Assembly: GCA_037176905.1 (NCBI GenBank) | Contig: JBBBWG010004670.1 | Span: forward strand, 1 to 29,409 | Direction: 5' to 3' | DNA: 29,409 nt | Origin: Azolla pinnata | Lineage: Eukaryota > Streptophyta > Polypodiopsida > Salviniales > Salviniaceae | In this document: piece by piece, positions 1 through 10,426 of the stretch | How positions within the stretch are numbered: position 1 is the first letter of the stretch | How the letters are laid out: each line of letters begins with the position of its first letter | Notes under the pieces: generated by a model | Seen by the model: only the letters and a program-made list of their open reading frames with translations | The model's database searches: none | What the model was told of the DNA's origin: nothing | Made by a program: the position numbers and the translations under genes

Positions 1-123
1 GTATATATCTATGTATATACATATGTATATATATATGTATATACATATTTCTCTATCTATGTATCTACATATGTATATATATATGTATATACATATGTAT
101 ATATATATATATATATATATACA
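1..123. repeat. AT-rich TATG/TA microsatellite
   Basis: The stretch is built almost entirely of gtatatat, atatgtat and acatatg units and ends in an uninterrupted TA run at about 97-121. It is low-complexity DNA with no coding signal. It lies downstream of the PAS/LOV exon on the minus strand, so it would fall in an intron or the 3' flank of that gene. Confidence 0.9.
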
Positions 124-336
124 CTCAACAATGACCTTGCAATTCCATGGTACAAAGAGTTCCACCATGAAATCTAGCTATATATAGTGCACAGAAGGAG
201 TCACTACAATGGAGCCTTTTCCCAGCAAAAGATCTGGCAATTAAGCTTGCCACATAAAGGGGCATCATCATCATTGTGACTTCTACATGTTTTGCATAAA
301 TATGGAAATGGAAAGTAGTAAATGAATGTGTGGAAT

Positions 337-1017
337 TTAGGGGAAACCTTGCAGTGGAGGTGATAAGCCTTCCTTGTCAGCATGCAGCTTGATGTCAGCA
401 TAGAGAGAGCAGAAGCGTCGAGCACCTCGACAGAGCCCATCCCCAAAGATCCTTGTTGTCTGAACAGGAAATGGTATAAAGACACCAACGAAGTGCACAA
501 CTCTTCCATCCTCTCTCGAGAACAGAGGAGCTATATCCATGAAGCTCCGGAAAGCTTTACCTTTCTTACTATAGAGCACACAAGCGACTTGAGACCCCCT
601 CTCCTCTTTGAAACCTTCAGAGATCTCCATAACCGCCCTTCGACTGGTAAGAGGGCCCTGCATAAACAGGCAGTTTCTCCCCAAGACCTCTTCGGAGGAG
701 TACTGGGTCATTTCCAAGAAGCCATGGCTGGCATAGATGATGGGGTTATCTCGGATCCTCGGATCAGTGAGGATGAAGATGAGATCTGAGAGGTGCTTCT
801 GGAGAGAATCGCGCAGTGAAGGAAGATACGTAGAGGTGAAGGAGGCCATGACAAGATCAGGCAGGGAAAACCCATTTGGGCGATACCACGGGAGTGCAGG
901 TTCCATGGAGAAAAGGCCCACTTTTCCTGCACTGGACTCTTCTTCTTCTTCTTCTTCTTCTTCTTCTTCTTCCGATTCCTCTGTTGTTTCTCCAGCGCAG
1001 AGAATCTGAAGACCCAT
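337..1017 (-). CDS. PAS/LOV protein (PLP/LLP family), N-terminal exon with first LOV domain; gene incomplete in window
   Basis: This 226-codon open frame begins with ATG at 1017. After a run of 12 glutamates (residues 16-27) it carries one LOV-type PAS domain at about residues 72-182. The motif FILTDPRIRDNPIIYAS, the cysteine motif GRNCLFMQG (Cys116) and the strand HFVGVFIP are visible. The spacing and the extension IFGDGLCRGARRF after the domain resemble the first LOV domain of the plant PAS/LOV protein family. Family members normally carry a second LOV domain and have several exons, so this is probably exon 1. Possible donors such as CAAG|GTTTCC lie near the end of the frame, and the rest would be off the left edge. 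The glutamate run is encoded by a CTT/GAA microsatellite (937-972). A shorter start at residue 38 (MEPALPW) would skip it. Several flavin-contact residues are replaced (see findings). Family members are cytosolic/nuclear blue-light photoreceptor candidates. The domain call is firm; the exon end and start are uncertain. Confidence 0.8.
   Translation of the reverse strand: MGLQILCAGETTEESEEEEEEEEEEEESSAGKVGLFSMEPALPWYRPNGFSLPDLVMASFTSTYLPSLRDSLQKHLSDLIFILTDPRIRDNPIIYASHGFLEMTQYSSEEVLGRNCLFMQGPLTSRRAVMEISEGFKEERGSQVACVLYSKKGKAFRSFMDIAPLFSREDGRVVHFVGVFIPFPVQTTRIFGDGLCRGARRFCSLYADIKLHADKEGLSPPLQGFP
937..972. repeat. CTT trinucleotide run coding poly-glutamate
   Basis: Eleven TTC triplets plus one CTC on the plus strand read as twelve consecutive glutamate codons (eleven GAA, one GAG) in the PAS/LOV exon. 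The tract lies upstream of the LOV domain and is a likely site of length variation. Confidence 0.9.
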
Positions 1018-1215
1018 TCCCTAGTCTGATGCTGCTGCAGCTGCTTCTTCCCCTGCAGTGATTTCAGAAGATTGTGAGAAGACAATTGATCTCTAGAATT
1101 CTCTCTTCCGGAAAGAAGATCAGGAAAACGTCCTGGGTCTGTTTATATATGCACAGAAATAGAGAGATGATGACGCCAAGAAACAGCAAAAGTGGTCTTG
1201 TTGTTTCCTGAAATT

Positions 1216-1550
1216 GCACAAGTATACCCTGATTAGCACTTGATTAGCACTCTTCTTTTGGTTAGCAGTGATTAATGATTCTTGATTAGCATTGCTTAAT
1301 GTCTGTTTAGCACTGATCAATGCTTGATGAGCATCGAGTGACAACAATCATGACATGATTAGTAGCATTCTCGTACTAAGCAGCTAAAGTGGTGGTGTTG
1401 GTTCTTGATGCACATGTATACCCCAATTAGCACTGATTGATTACGTCTTTGGTTCGCAATGATTTTAATGATGCTTCATTTAGCATTGATTACTGCTTGA
1501 TGAGCACCGATCAGCAACAATCAGCACATGATTAGCCGCATTCTCTTGCT
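1216..1550. repeat. Diverged tandem duplication rich in ATTAGCA motifs
   Basis: Two copies begin with gcaca.gtataccc at 1216 and 1410. They continue through the same order of landmarks (attagcact, ttggtt.gca, tgcttgatgagca, catgattag, gcattctc) to about 1376 and 1550. The landmark offset falls from 194 to 174 bp, so the copies differ by indels as well as substitutions. The short motif attagca/gattagc recurs many times inside each copy. Confidence 0.75.
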
Positions 1551-2667
1551 AACGATGAGCAGCAGCATTCATTTGCTTGCCACCGATTAGCTCTAATCAA
1601 TTAGCATAGCTCTCATCGTAGTACAAGAAATTGCTTCTTTGAGATTATGATGCCTGCAAGATCAGTCTGGCCAACTCAACTACTCATCATCCCCGTCTTG
1701 GCATTTTTGTTTCGATCAAAAGGAATAGGCCAGGCCCCTTTCTGTGGTTTAGACTTTCGTAATACAACTTTTCTTTTCCACATCTTTCCCGTGACATGAT
1801 CACCCAACAGCTAAATTTGTTGGACTGATATCCTGCTTCTTTTAATTGCAGTCCAAAACAACAATAAAAGATTGTTTTCTATAACGAAAACGCTACCATT
1901 ATTATTAATTAAACCAACCAATTGCTCGCAACATTTTGCGCTATGTACACAACCCTAAGATTGTTCATACACGGAATTATTTAGTAAGAGAGCCCAGCTT
2001 GAGAAAGCCAAGACGCCTCAACAAGTTTCTCGCTAATTGCAGTTGCTTCAGGTCTAGGCCGTGCTCTAGTAGTACTCGAAAGCAAGCCCAAGAAGAAGCC
2101 GATGCATCGAGCAAAGTGGGCCAAAAACAGGCTTGTTAGACAAAACTGGCTACATGATCTGTGAGCAGTGGGCCTGTCATTTCTGGGTGGCGTGATTGAT
2201 GAGTTGTTCCATGGGCTTCAGTTTGGAAGCCATTTGTCGGCCTCTGTACCATTTTTGTCTGCAAGCATCAAGAGTTGTAGAGCAACTAGAGCACGTATAT
2301 ACATGTGTCTGTCTGTACATGCTTTTTCCGAAGCCGTTGCCATCAGGTGCAGGTTGCATCTACGAGCGAGCAGCAGGAGGAGCTTGTAGCTAAATTGCTA
2401 CAGCTATATAGCCTCTCTTCTTCAAATTCCATTTCCTTTTCTTTTCCGATTCCTTTTCGAATGGCCATCAGCAAAGTGGACCCTCCCTCTTCTACCAACC
2501 TCTCTCTGATGGCCCCAGCAACAGCAGCGGTAGCATAGGAGTTGTTGTTTGTATAACTACGATCGGATCATAATTGCCTCAAGAAAATCTGCGGCTGTAT
2601 ATCGACTGCTCCTTGGCTTTATACAATTTCGGCCATATGCTTCAATCACGCAGTAGACAAAGAAAAA

Positions 2668-2672
<5 letters not shown>

Positions 2673-2717
<45 letters not shown>
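2673..2717. repeat. GA dinucleotide microsatellite
   Basis: An uninterrupted GA/AG run of about 45 bp ends just before gatctcgatcc. It is a simple repeat with no coding signal. Confidence 0.9.
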
Positions 2718-2721
<4 letters not shown>

Positions 2722-3077
2722 CGATCCACATCACACGCATGCATGCTCTCCCTGTGGGGCTGGGGCTTTCCTGATATTTTTTTCTGCAACATGTGTCGAA
2801 TCGATCGATGGTATGATCGAAGCACAAGAACGGTCGCTTTCCTTCATTATTGAGCAAATTGCACAAGAGCCCATCTTTCACATCTCCATCCTCGATTTCG
2901 TCCAACATATGCATGGATGGATGGGTTCAAAAGCTTTCGGCCACTCCTCTGATTCAGATCAAAGGCTGGGAAGAGATACATGTTTGGGGCGTAAGCATGA
3001 CGATAGTGGGGCTGCCAAAACAGTCTTTCCGATTTACAACACACTGCTCAAAGCCTCAGAAGAGTGGGCCTTTGTCT

Positions 3078-3131
3078 CATCATCATCTTCTTCTTCTTCT
3101 TCTTCTTCATCATCATCTTCATCATCATCAT
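3078..3131. repeat. TCA/TCT trinucleotide microsatellite
   Basis: Mixed tcatca and tcttct triplets run for about 54 bp. They give a serine-only reading in one frame, a sign of a simple repeat rather than a gene. Confidence 0.85.
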
Positions 3132-3161
3132 GATCGCTGCTGATTTCCCACTCCATAATAG

Positions 3162-3500
3162 AGCTTCTCAATCATATCCGCAATGTGAAGTCATCATACA
3201 CATTCCTGATGAAAAGGACACTTGCTTTCCTTTTGACAGCTGCTCTATTTGAGCATCAAAATAGCAGCAGCAAGTAGTATTCAAAATAATTAACTAGCCA
3301 ACGGAGTTTCTCAATCATATCCACGATGACAAGTCTTAACACCATATACATACATATGCATATTCCTGATGAAAAGAAACTGGCTTTCCTTTTGACAGAG
3401 CTCTTCTATTTGAGCATCAAAATTGCAGCAACAAGTAGCAATCAAAATAATTTCAGAATAGCGACCATTCCAATTTTAATGAGTGGCAAACTAGCCAATG
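3162..3500. repeat. Diverged tandem duplication (two copies, about 140-195 bp)
   Basis: The phrase ttctcaatcatatcc occurs at about 3165 and 3307. After it, both copies share in order attcctgatgaaaag, gctttccttttgacag, atttgagcatcaaaat, agca.caagtag, tcaaaataat and aactagccaa.ggag. The landmark offset grows from 142 to 161 to 197 bp, so the second copy has gained sequence. I see no reading frame conserved between the copies. Confidence 0.8.
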
Positions 3501-4286
3501 GAGAGTGGACTCCGCCATTTTCAATCTCATGGCCTGCACCTACCATCACATTTGCCTTAATGCCGAGAAAACCAATAATAAGCAAATGATCATTAGTAAT
3601 ACAATACAAAAACACTGATGAACTCGATCGATGGCCCCGGGTTTGTGCCGATTCATGCATTCACAAACTCCGGTTTGTGCCATCGACAGATCATCAAAAT
3701 GTGTACATGCTACTTACTATACACGTAAACAATTTTCCAACAATACACTTGATGAAGAAAACCTCCCCAACACACAGGCTTATTTCTAAGTCAGTTACAA
3801 AAGTCTGTGCTACCATATATAAAATGTCTATATATGTGTATATATAACAAGTGGTTTAAAAAAGCAAAAGAAGAAAGGATCTCCCATCATACATTGCCTA
3901 ACTGTGATTCAATCCTTCACTGAAAGAAAAGAAAGAACCACCGTAAGCAGAAGGGCATTGCATGAGCTGACATCTCTGTAAATGATTGTAAGATAGACAT
4001 ACGCATAGAAAACCATCTTTGAGCAGATTATTGTCTCCAAAGAGAATCCATTCATTCCACATAAATGGCAAAAAGAAGGAAACGAGAGGGGAGGGGGAGA
4101 GATGGTCAGAGGCAGATAGATACGACCTTTTTTCTCGTTTTGCGCAAAAGTTAATGAAAAGATGAAAAGGAAAAGAAGAAAGAACCCATCATCAATATGC
4201 AAATGAGAAGGCAAGCAGTGGTGGTAGAAGCACTAGTAGTAGAGGAGAAGATAGGTTATCTTATCTGTTAGCGAATCGAATCTGTG

Positions 4287-7200
4287 TTATCGTAACGGTG
4301 CATAGCCATCACCCGCAGGCCTACTGAACGCTTGTCCCACGGATGCCGAGCTTGTGGGAGGATGGGCTGGATTCGCGAGATCGTGGAGATTCTGTAGCTG
4401 ACTTAGCACCTGCACGACATCGCTCATGGATGGCCTCTCCCGCGGATCGCGGCTCACGCACTTATAGGCCAGGTGCCCGGCTTTCTGCGCTCCTCTGATC
4501 GAATAATGGCCCTCCAGCCGCCGATCGATGATGCTCAAGAACCTCCGCCGATCGCTCAAGTACGGCCTCGCCCACTCCGCCAGATGGTGCTGCCCATTCG
4601 GCCGCGTCTTGTCCATCGATCTCTTCCCTGTCAGCATCTCCAGCAGGACTACGCCGAAGCTGTACACGTCGCTCTTCGAACTCAGATGACCTGCCCATTC
4701 CAACATCCAGGGAACTACTACCATCATACCGCGATGGGAAACCGGCCCCAGAACTCATCCCTATATCACTTTTCAATCTCGCTTTTATATGTCAAGTTAT
4801 CATCAAGCTCAACCATGCAGTTACATGATAAACTGTACTCTTTTATGCCTATAAAATCCGGTTCTTACGCATACAGTTACACCAGTTGCATGTCTTGAAC
4901 GTAGTTCCTGGAATGCAATTTTATGTATCGTAATCCCATTCCTAGAATGCATAGAAAAAGCTTTGTATAACTAACCACTAAATGAGAATTTTACACTTAC
5001 TAACTAGTATGGCCCACCACCCGACTCAGTTAAGGTCAGGACATTACCCATATATACTCCACCACTGCACCACATGTGTTTACACACGAGAGAGGTATCT
5101 AGCCCCCTCAATTCTCACTCTTGCTTCTTGATGAGTAATACTGTAGTCTGTAGTCGAACCCTTTTTGAGTAACCCAACCATTGTCTAATCTCTCATATTC
5201 CTCTCATCCTCTCACACATGTAACACATCTTAACACATGCTACATTAATTAACTGTATTTTGTTGCATAATCATATCACTTGCATGTTTGTTTACATCTA
5301 TCTACACATGATTACACATCCATAAACCTTTCAGGCTACACATACTGACCTGCATAAGTATTTACATTATGCATTTCCCCTCGCAATGGGCTGGCTACAG
5401 TTTCTCTTGCTATACGATTTTCACTCACCTGTCATAACATACTCTGGTGCTGCATATCCATATGTACCCATAACACGAGTAGATACATGGCTCTTGTCCC
5501 CTTGTGGCCCATCCCTTGCAAGGCCAAAGTCAGAAAGTTTGGCTTCATAATCCTGTCAAGGTGGAATGTATGTTTATTCCCAGCGTCAGCGAGATTGCTT
5601 CATTGTAACATAGTATTCACATGAACAGAGGAGGAAAGAGCTAAAGAAACAGATCTGCATCTACCGCATCGAGAAGAATATTCGAGGTCTTGAAATCGCG
5701 GTAAATCACTGGATTCTTTCCTCCATGAAGGAATTCGACCCCTTTTGCAGCTCCTAACGCTATCTTCATCCTTGTATTCCATGGGAGTGGCAACGACCCT
5801 TCTGCACCGAAAATTTTGCCCTTTTTTTCTTACTGATATTGGAAATCTCACACTTAGTAGAATAACAATAGGCACATGTTTTTTTTTTCCTTTCTTTCTG
5901 GCCATGGCTTTGGAAAGCCACTACTAATGCATACTTCTGAAGAGATGATTCTCGAGGCTCCCTCGTTGCATGAACTCGTAGACAAGAAGCCGATGATCAT
6001 CTTCAATACAAAAACCAATCAGCTTGACAAGATTTGGATGATGCAGCTGCCCAAGGAATGTGACTTCAGCCTAAAAAATACATAATAATGATGCCCCACA
6101 GATGGATGAAAACTAAAGGAAATGAAATGCTTCTCAAAAAGATAGAAATGAAACGATTCTGAAGGATATAACTGAAATGATTCTCAACAATAAAAATGAG
6201 ATGAAAATAAAATGATTCAAGAAAACTAAAAATGGAACGACGATGAAATGATTCCAAAAGATAAAAAATGAGATGATTGCGAACAATAGAAACGAAATGA
6301 CTCTGAAAGATACAAAAGAAATCTGAATAGAATGATCTGAAAGACATCTGAAAATGATTTTGAAAGAGAAATATGAAGCTAAAATGTGATCGAAAATTAT
6401 TCTGAAAGATAACCATGAAAAGTTTCTGTACAGGTCTCATAAAGGAGGAAAATTGTGATTTTGGGCATGTTTAAAGTCGGAATTCAAAATATCAAAGGGC
6501 TGAAAACAGTAAAAACAACGCTGTTACTTGTTTTGGATATTTACCAAGACAATCCAAGAATCCAGAGAGAAATAAATACCCCCCTCAGTAGGAGTAGAAA
6601 CCTAGTAAACCAATCAAGAGCGGGAAGGGGAAGGGGTGGTCTGGCAACTTGAGAGAAAAACATGGGAGAATTTTGGCATATAACCCTAACCATAACTTAA
6701 AACAACACGTCCAGGATATAGGGGATGTTCGTTTTAGCGCAGGAAAACTAAGATAAGGGAAAAGAACGTCAATCACATACCACCCATTCTTTGTGGCCTT
6801 GCAATCCATTATGGTTCAGGGTTTTGACTGCAACGGTGAGACCAGTTCCAGGCCTCATGGGCATGGTACCATGCTCATCAATCCAGCCTTTGAAAACACA
6901 TCCGAAGCCTCCTTCTCCCAGCAAGCTATCAGGCCGGAAGTTCCTTGTGGCAAGCTTCAGATCCGAGAAGCAGAACCTCCGGAGGTGAGAGGACGCTAGT
7001 AGTTCCTCCTCGGTCCTGGATATCACTGAATTCGCTTCAGTGGAATCGGATCGAGCTGAGGTATCCGATTCGACAGATTGCTCTGTCGCTGGTAGAGTAA
7101 AAGAGGTTGTCGATACACTGTTCTGAGAGCTCACATTCCCTGTTGCCCCAGCCCCCGAAAAAGGAGAAAGAAACAGCAGAGAGTCATTATTGTGCTATCC

Positions 7201-7916
7201 ATGGCACTGGAAAACCCCTTAAACACAGCTCTTTCATGCCTTAGCTTGAGCTACACATTCTCAAGGTTTGAAGAAAAATGAGCTCTTTCAGGGTTTCATG
7301 AATCACATGAACCAGAGGACGCTTAAGACGAACGACCTCATGGCTATGTGACAGAGTAGTGTATGGTTTCCTTTGCACAGGATTTTCCATGTTCATCACC
7401 CACCTGAGACCGCTGATACCAAGAGGTCTTCACCATCACCATAATCATCATTCCCCTCCACCACTTCTTCATCGACAGCTCATTTCGGGGAAACATATCT
7501 GGCAAGCTTCTCTTCTTCCCCAAAAACCCCACCGAAAAGCTCGCTATAGCCATAGCTAACACCAGTGTCCGCACAAAAAGCATTCTGCTGTAGACCCCTC
7601 TCTCGCAAACACACACACACACACACAAACAAGAAAAATAGACCGACACACCTGCATTTATATTCATTGACCTGGTGGAGCCCCTCTGATCAGTACTGGC
7701 CTTGCACTCAACCTTGGAATTAGGGTTTCTAGAACGACAGGAGTTGCGACAGAACAAGTCCGACATGAGGAAGGACCAGAAGCAAGAGGTGCATCCCTTT
7801 TCTTCTTCGCTTTTCCCTGAATCCTCTTCCTTAATCTTCGCTGGAAGCTTCTGATCCTGAGAAGATGAGGATGGTTTCGTGCCGACCTGCTCAAGGGCTT
7901 GCACCTGGAGCCCCAT
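4287..7916 (-). CDS. Receptor-like cytoplasmic kinase, class VII (PBL34/35/36-like), complete, six exons
   Basis: Exons on the minus strand are 7652-7916, 6781-7139, 5935-6070, 5665-5801, 5429-5552 and 4287-4690. Every junction is GT-AG, phases agree, and the total is 475 codons including the stop (474 aa). The N-terminus MGLQVQ offers a myristoylation glycine, and a cysteine cluster at about 42-60 could be palmitoylated, so plasma-membrane attachment is likely. A serine/threonine-rich linker precedes the kinase domain (about 155-430). It has the P-loop GEGGFG (163-168), the ATP-binding lysine in TVAVK (Lys194), the catalytic loop YRDFKTSN (Asp289, Lys291, Asn294), DFG (Asp307) and the activation segment [16 protein letters not shown]. 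All catalytic residues are present, so an active serine/threonine kinase is expected. [19 protein letters not shown] and [10 protein letters not shown] closely resemble Arabidopsis PBL34-36, which relay immune-receptor signals. That exact role here is inference. The C-terminal tail is shorter than in the Arabidopsis proteins. Confidence 0.93.
6080..6440. repeat. Degenerate A-rich minisatellite inside kinase intron 2
   Basis: Within the 710-bp intron (6071-6780), variants of gaaatgattctgaaagataaaaat recur roughly every 30-40 bases on the plus strand. Copies differ at many positions. On the transcribed strand this gives a T-rich intron. I see no regulatory element in it. Confidence 0.65.
7610..7626. 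repeat. CA/TG dinucleotide run beside the kinase exon 1 donor
   Basis: A short run of alternating ca lies about 25 bases inside intron 1, downstream of the donor at 7651/7652 on the minus strand. It makes an otherwise open frame look longer (Val-Cys repeats), so the open frame should not be taken as the end of exon 1. Confidence 0.75.
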
Positions 7917-7925
7917 GTTCAGAGG

Positions 7926-8062
7926 AGGGGTGGGGGGGGGGGGGGGCTCGTCACGAAAGGAAGAGAGACGAAGTCATGGCAGAGAAGCCAGCAGCAGCAA
8001 ACTGTTGGAAGAGAGAGAGAGAGAGAGAGATCTGAGAGAGAGGAGCAGGAAGGGGGAGAAGA
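7926..8062. repeat. G-run and GA-rich tract in the 5' flank of the kinase gene
   Basis: A near-pure G run (about 7928-7947) is followed by gagagaga at about 8009-8031 and purine-rich sequence. On the gene's strand this is a CT-rich leader or proximal promoter directly upstream of the ATG at 7916, a composition common in plant 5' UTRs. The transcription start cannot be fixed from sequence. Confidence 0.6.
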
Positions 8063-8169
8063 GGAGGCAGGGAAAGAGGAAGGGCATGAGCTTGACTGTG
8101 ATGTGGATCATGCCCATCATCCATGATACGTATGATGATGCTCATGGAGGATGCTCATCATGCTGATGC

Positions 8170-8289
8170 CGGTGGTGTGCGATGTGATGTGATGTGATGT
8201 GATGTGATGTGGTGGTGAGTATGGGTGGTATGATCATGATGGTGGTGACGATGATGCTGGTGCCGATGGTGATGATGGTGGTGGTGCTA

Positions 8290-8324
<35 letters not shown>

Positions 8325-8340
8325 GGTGGTGGTGGTGATG
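8170..8340. repeat. GATGT pentamer and GAT/GGT trinucleotide repeats
   Basis: About six gatgt units (about 8180-8211) are followed by interspersed gatgatg and ggtggtggt runs up to 8340. The reverse strand reads as poly-proline/poly-serine in one frame, which is a repeat artefact. Confidence 0.85.
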
Positions 8341-10426
8341 AGTTTTGCAGGCCAAACCTGCTTCGCTTGAGATCAACCCGTCGAATGTTTGCCGAATGAA
8401 TGGCGCTAGAAGACAACTCTTCTCTGCTCTGCTTGCTCTGGCAACGGACGCTGCTTGCATTCATTATTATGTACATGCATAGATGGAACCATACTTTCGC
8501 AAGCTGCAAACACAATCGAGAATGATTCAAACGCCTTCAAGCTTGATGCATCGTCAAAAGTATGTTTCAAACCAGAAGAATGCTAAATTTAATCAGTTTT
8601 GGCAAATATAAATTAATGTTTCTAACCTACAGAAAAATCTTATGATTGTTTTTTCCGAAAAAAAAAAACACATAACATTCGCAAACGTTTGCAAAACTTA
8701 CACTCTTGTTTGCAAAACCAGAAGCTTGCGAATGTTGTGTTCTATGTGTACATGTATATCTGTTAGACAGTTGAGTATGTACATGAACCGATTGGCTCAG
8801 GAACCATCTCTTTCCCGGTTTCCCAGTTTTGTAATGGGCAAGAGATCCTCCTCTTCCTCTGCTTCCTCCTCGCTCCCTTCGGAACCATCTCTTTCGGTAC
8901 ACAATTCTACCGCGTTCGACCCGGAGGTTGCTAGTGACAGAACCAAGTGCGCAGTAAGAGAAAAAGGCATCAAAGGCAGGCATCCATCACAACTAGTTAG
9001 CAAAATCTCTCTCATGAAAGATGCCACTAGAACTTGTCAGAGATATATACTTGCCGCGATCAAATCATTTGAGAGCATCACAACACGACGAGAATGAAAC
9101 GGTTCCATTGCTGATGCAAAAGCGGAAAGTCCAGACAAGAGAACACAAACCAAATGGATTCTATTCCCCATATATCTCCAAATATTGCCAAAACAAATCC
9201 TCCTACTCCTCTTTTTTCTTTGCATAAAAAAATTCATATTAGTATTAATGGGGCGCACCGTACAAATTGATCCAGCACGAGCAACCACAAAGCTTCATAC
9301 AAAACTGAATCTTCGCCTGAACCTAGATATTTCCAGAGCATACTCACCGATTACTGACAAGGTCATGAAGTTATATAATTGGAGTTGAGATCATCCATTT
9401 GATAGAACAGGTGTAAAGATTGGGAGATACAAAGCAGGGCTTAGGCATTGATCAAGGAAACAAATCCTTTTTAAGATAGAAAAACATGATCAAACAGATG
9501 AGCATCTACAGGCTACCACGCATCTCGCGTGCTCACATTCTTTTGCAGCCAAAAAAACACACATACAACTCATGTTCCGAGTTCTCACTTGACTAATCCA
9601 GCTGCCGAGCCAACCTCCGAAGCATCATCATTCATGCTTTTAAGCTGTAGAAATGGGCTCCCACCATTAAAAAAAACAAGGCTGCTTCTTCGCTAAAACT
9701 CTTTTCCGTCAGAGTTAGTTCCGACATGTACAGGTGGTTCCCCTTCTGAACCGAATCGAACCAATGGATCGATACGTGCCATTTTATATCTGGAAGCTTG
9801 GCAGCCCATTTTATGATTCGATTGGAGCCACCAGTATATTCAATAACCACTTTTACACATCCTTCCATTGATGCTGTTATGAAGCCAGAGAACGTCCATA
9901 ACCACATTCCATTCGATGCTGTTAGGAAGCCAAATCCCTTCCATAACCACATTCAAGGCCTCCCATTGATTTTATGATTCTGTTATGCAGCCAAATGCTC
10001 CCCATAACCACATTCAAGATTTTCCATCATGTTCTTAATACTGCACCAGATCAACAGCTTGCACCATACTATACAATAAAACCCAAACATTTCTACTCAA
10101 TTTATCATCGAAAAATTCCCAGTAAAGCACCTCCCTGCATTTGTAATCCACTTCTGATGGATCTTGCTTTTTTCTAACTATCATGTCTATCATTCAAATT
10201 AATGCTACACAGATAGATTAGAATAAAAAAAACCACCTAAGAAAGCACAGTTCCACAAAACACGACCGCCTGACAAAACTCGGTTTATCATTCACAAAAA
10301 CTTCAGCTACCTTTTATTATTAATATCTGTGATTACCACAGTTGATTGCTGACCTGTGCGAACATGCGCTATAAATACAAGTGGCCACAAAAGGCATATC
10401 CATCTCTCCTTCTATTGCAACTCAAC
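8341..10426. other. Intergenic region between kinase gene and SHG1-domain gene
   Basis: I found no supportable gene. Open frames up to 151 codons exist (for example 8642-9097 plus), but they contain low-complexity serine runs and match nothing I recognise. A degenerate tandem repeat at 9831-10030 is listed separately. The right end should contain the 3' UTR of the SHG1-domain gene. Confidence 0.5.
9831..10030. repeat. Degenerate minisatellite, about four copies of a 45-62 bp unit
   Basis: The landmark ataaccac occurs at 9843, 9898, 9943 and 10005. Between copies, variants of cattgatgctgttatgaagc appear in the same order, so these are diverged copies of one unit rather than chance motifs. Confidence 0.7.

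Larger units (their letters stand above)
1018..4286. other. Intergenic region between PAS/LOV exon and kinase gene
   Basis: I see no convincing gene in these 3.3 kb. The open frames present are short, fall on microsatellites or duplicated DNA, and resemble no family I know. The stretch holds the 5' flank of the PAS/LOV gene, two diverged tandem duplications (1216-1550 and 3162-3500), a GA run and a TCA/TCT run, listed separately. The last few hundred bases are the presumed 3' UTR and flank of the kinase gene. Confidence 0.6.

Noticed and set aside
382-789. 135-codon plus-strand frame
   Set aside because: It lies antisense to the PAS/LOV exon, whose minus-strand product has a clear domain.
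4473-4898. 141-codon plus-strand frame
   Set aside because: It is antisense to kinase exon 6 and intron 5; its proline/arginine make-up mirrors the GC-rich kinase codons.
5101-5180. Possible tRNA around gtagtcgaaccc
   Set aside because: I could not pair an acceptor stem or find a matching D-arm and anticodon loop.
7344-7651. Apparent extension of the kinase exon 1 frame (with a Val-Cys run)
   Set aside because: The donor at 7652/7651 joins in phase to the conserved exon 2; the extension covers a CA microsatellite and an ordinary intron.
8642-9097. 151-codon plus-strand frame
   Set aside because: No recognisable domain, a serine-rich low-complexity middle, and no supporting splice or context signals.
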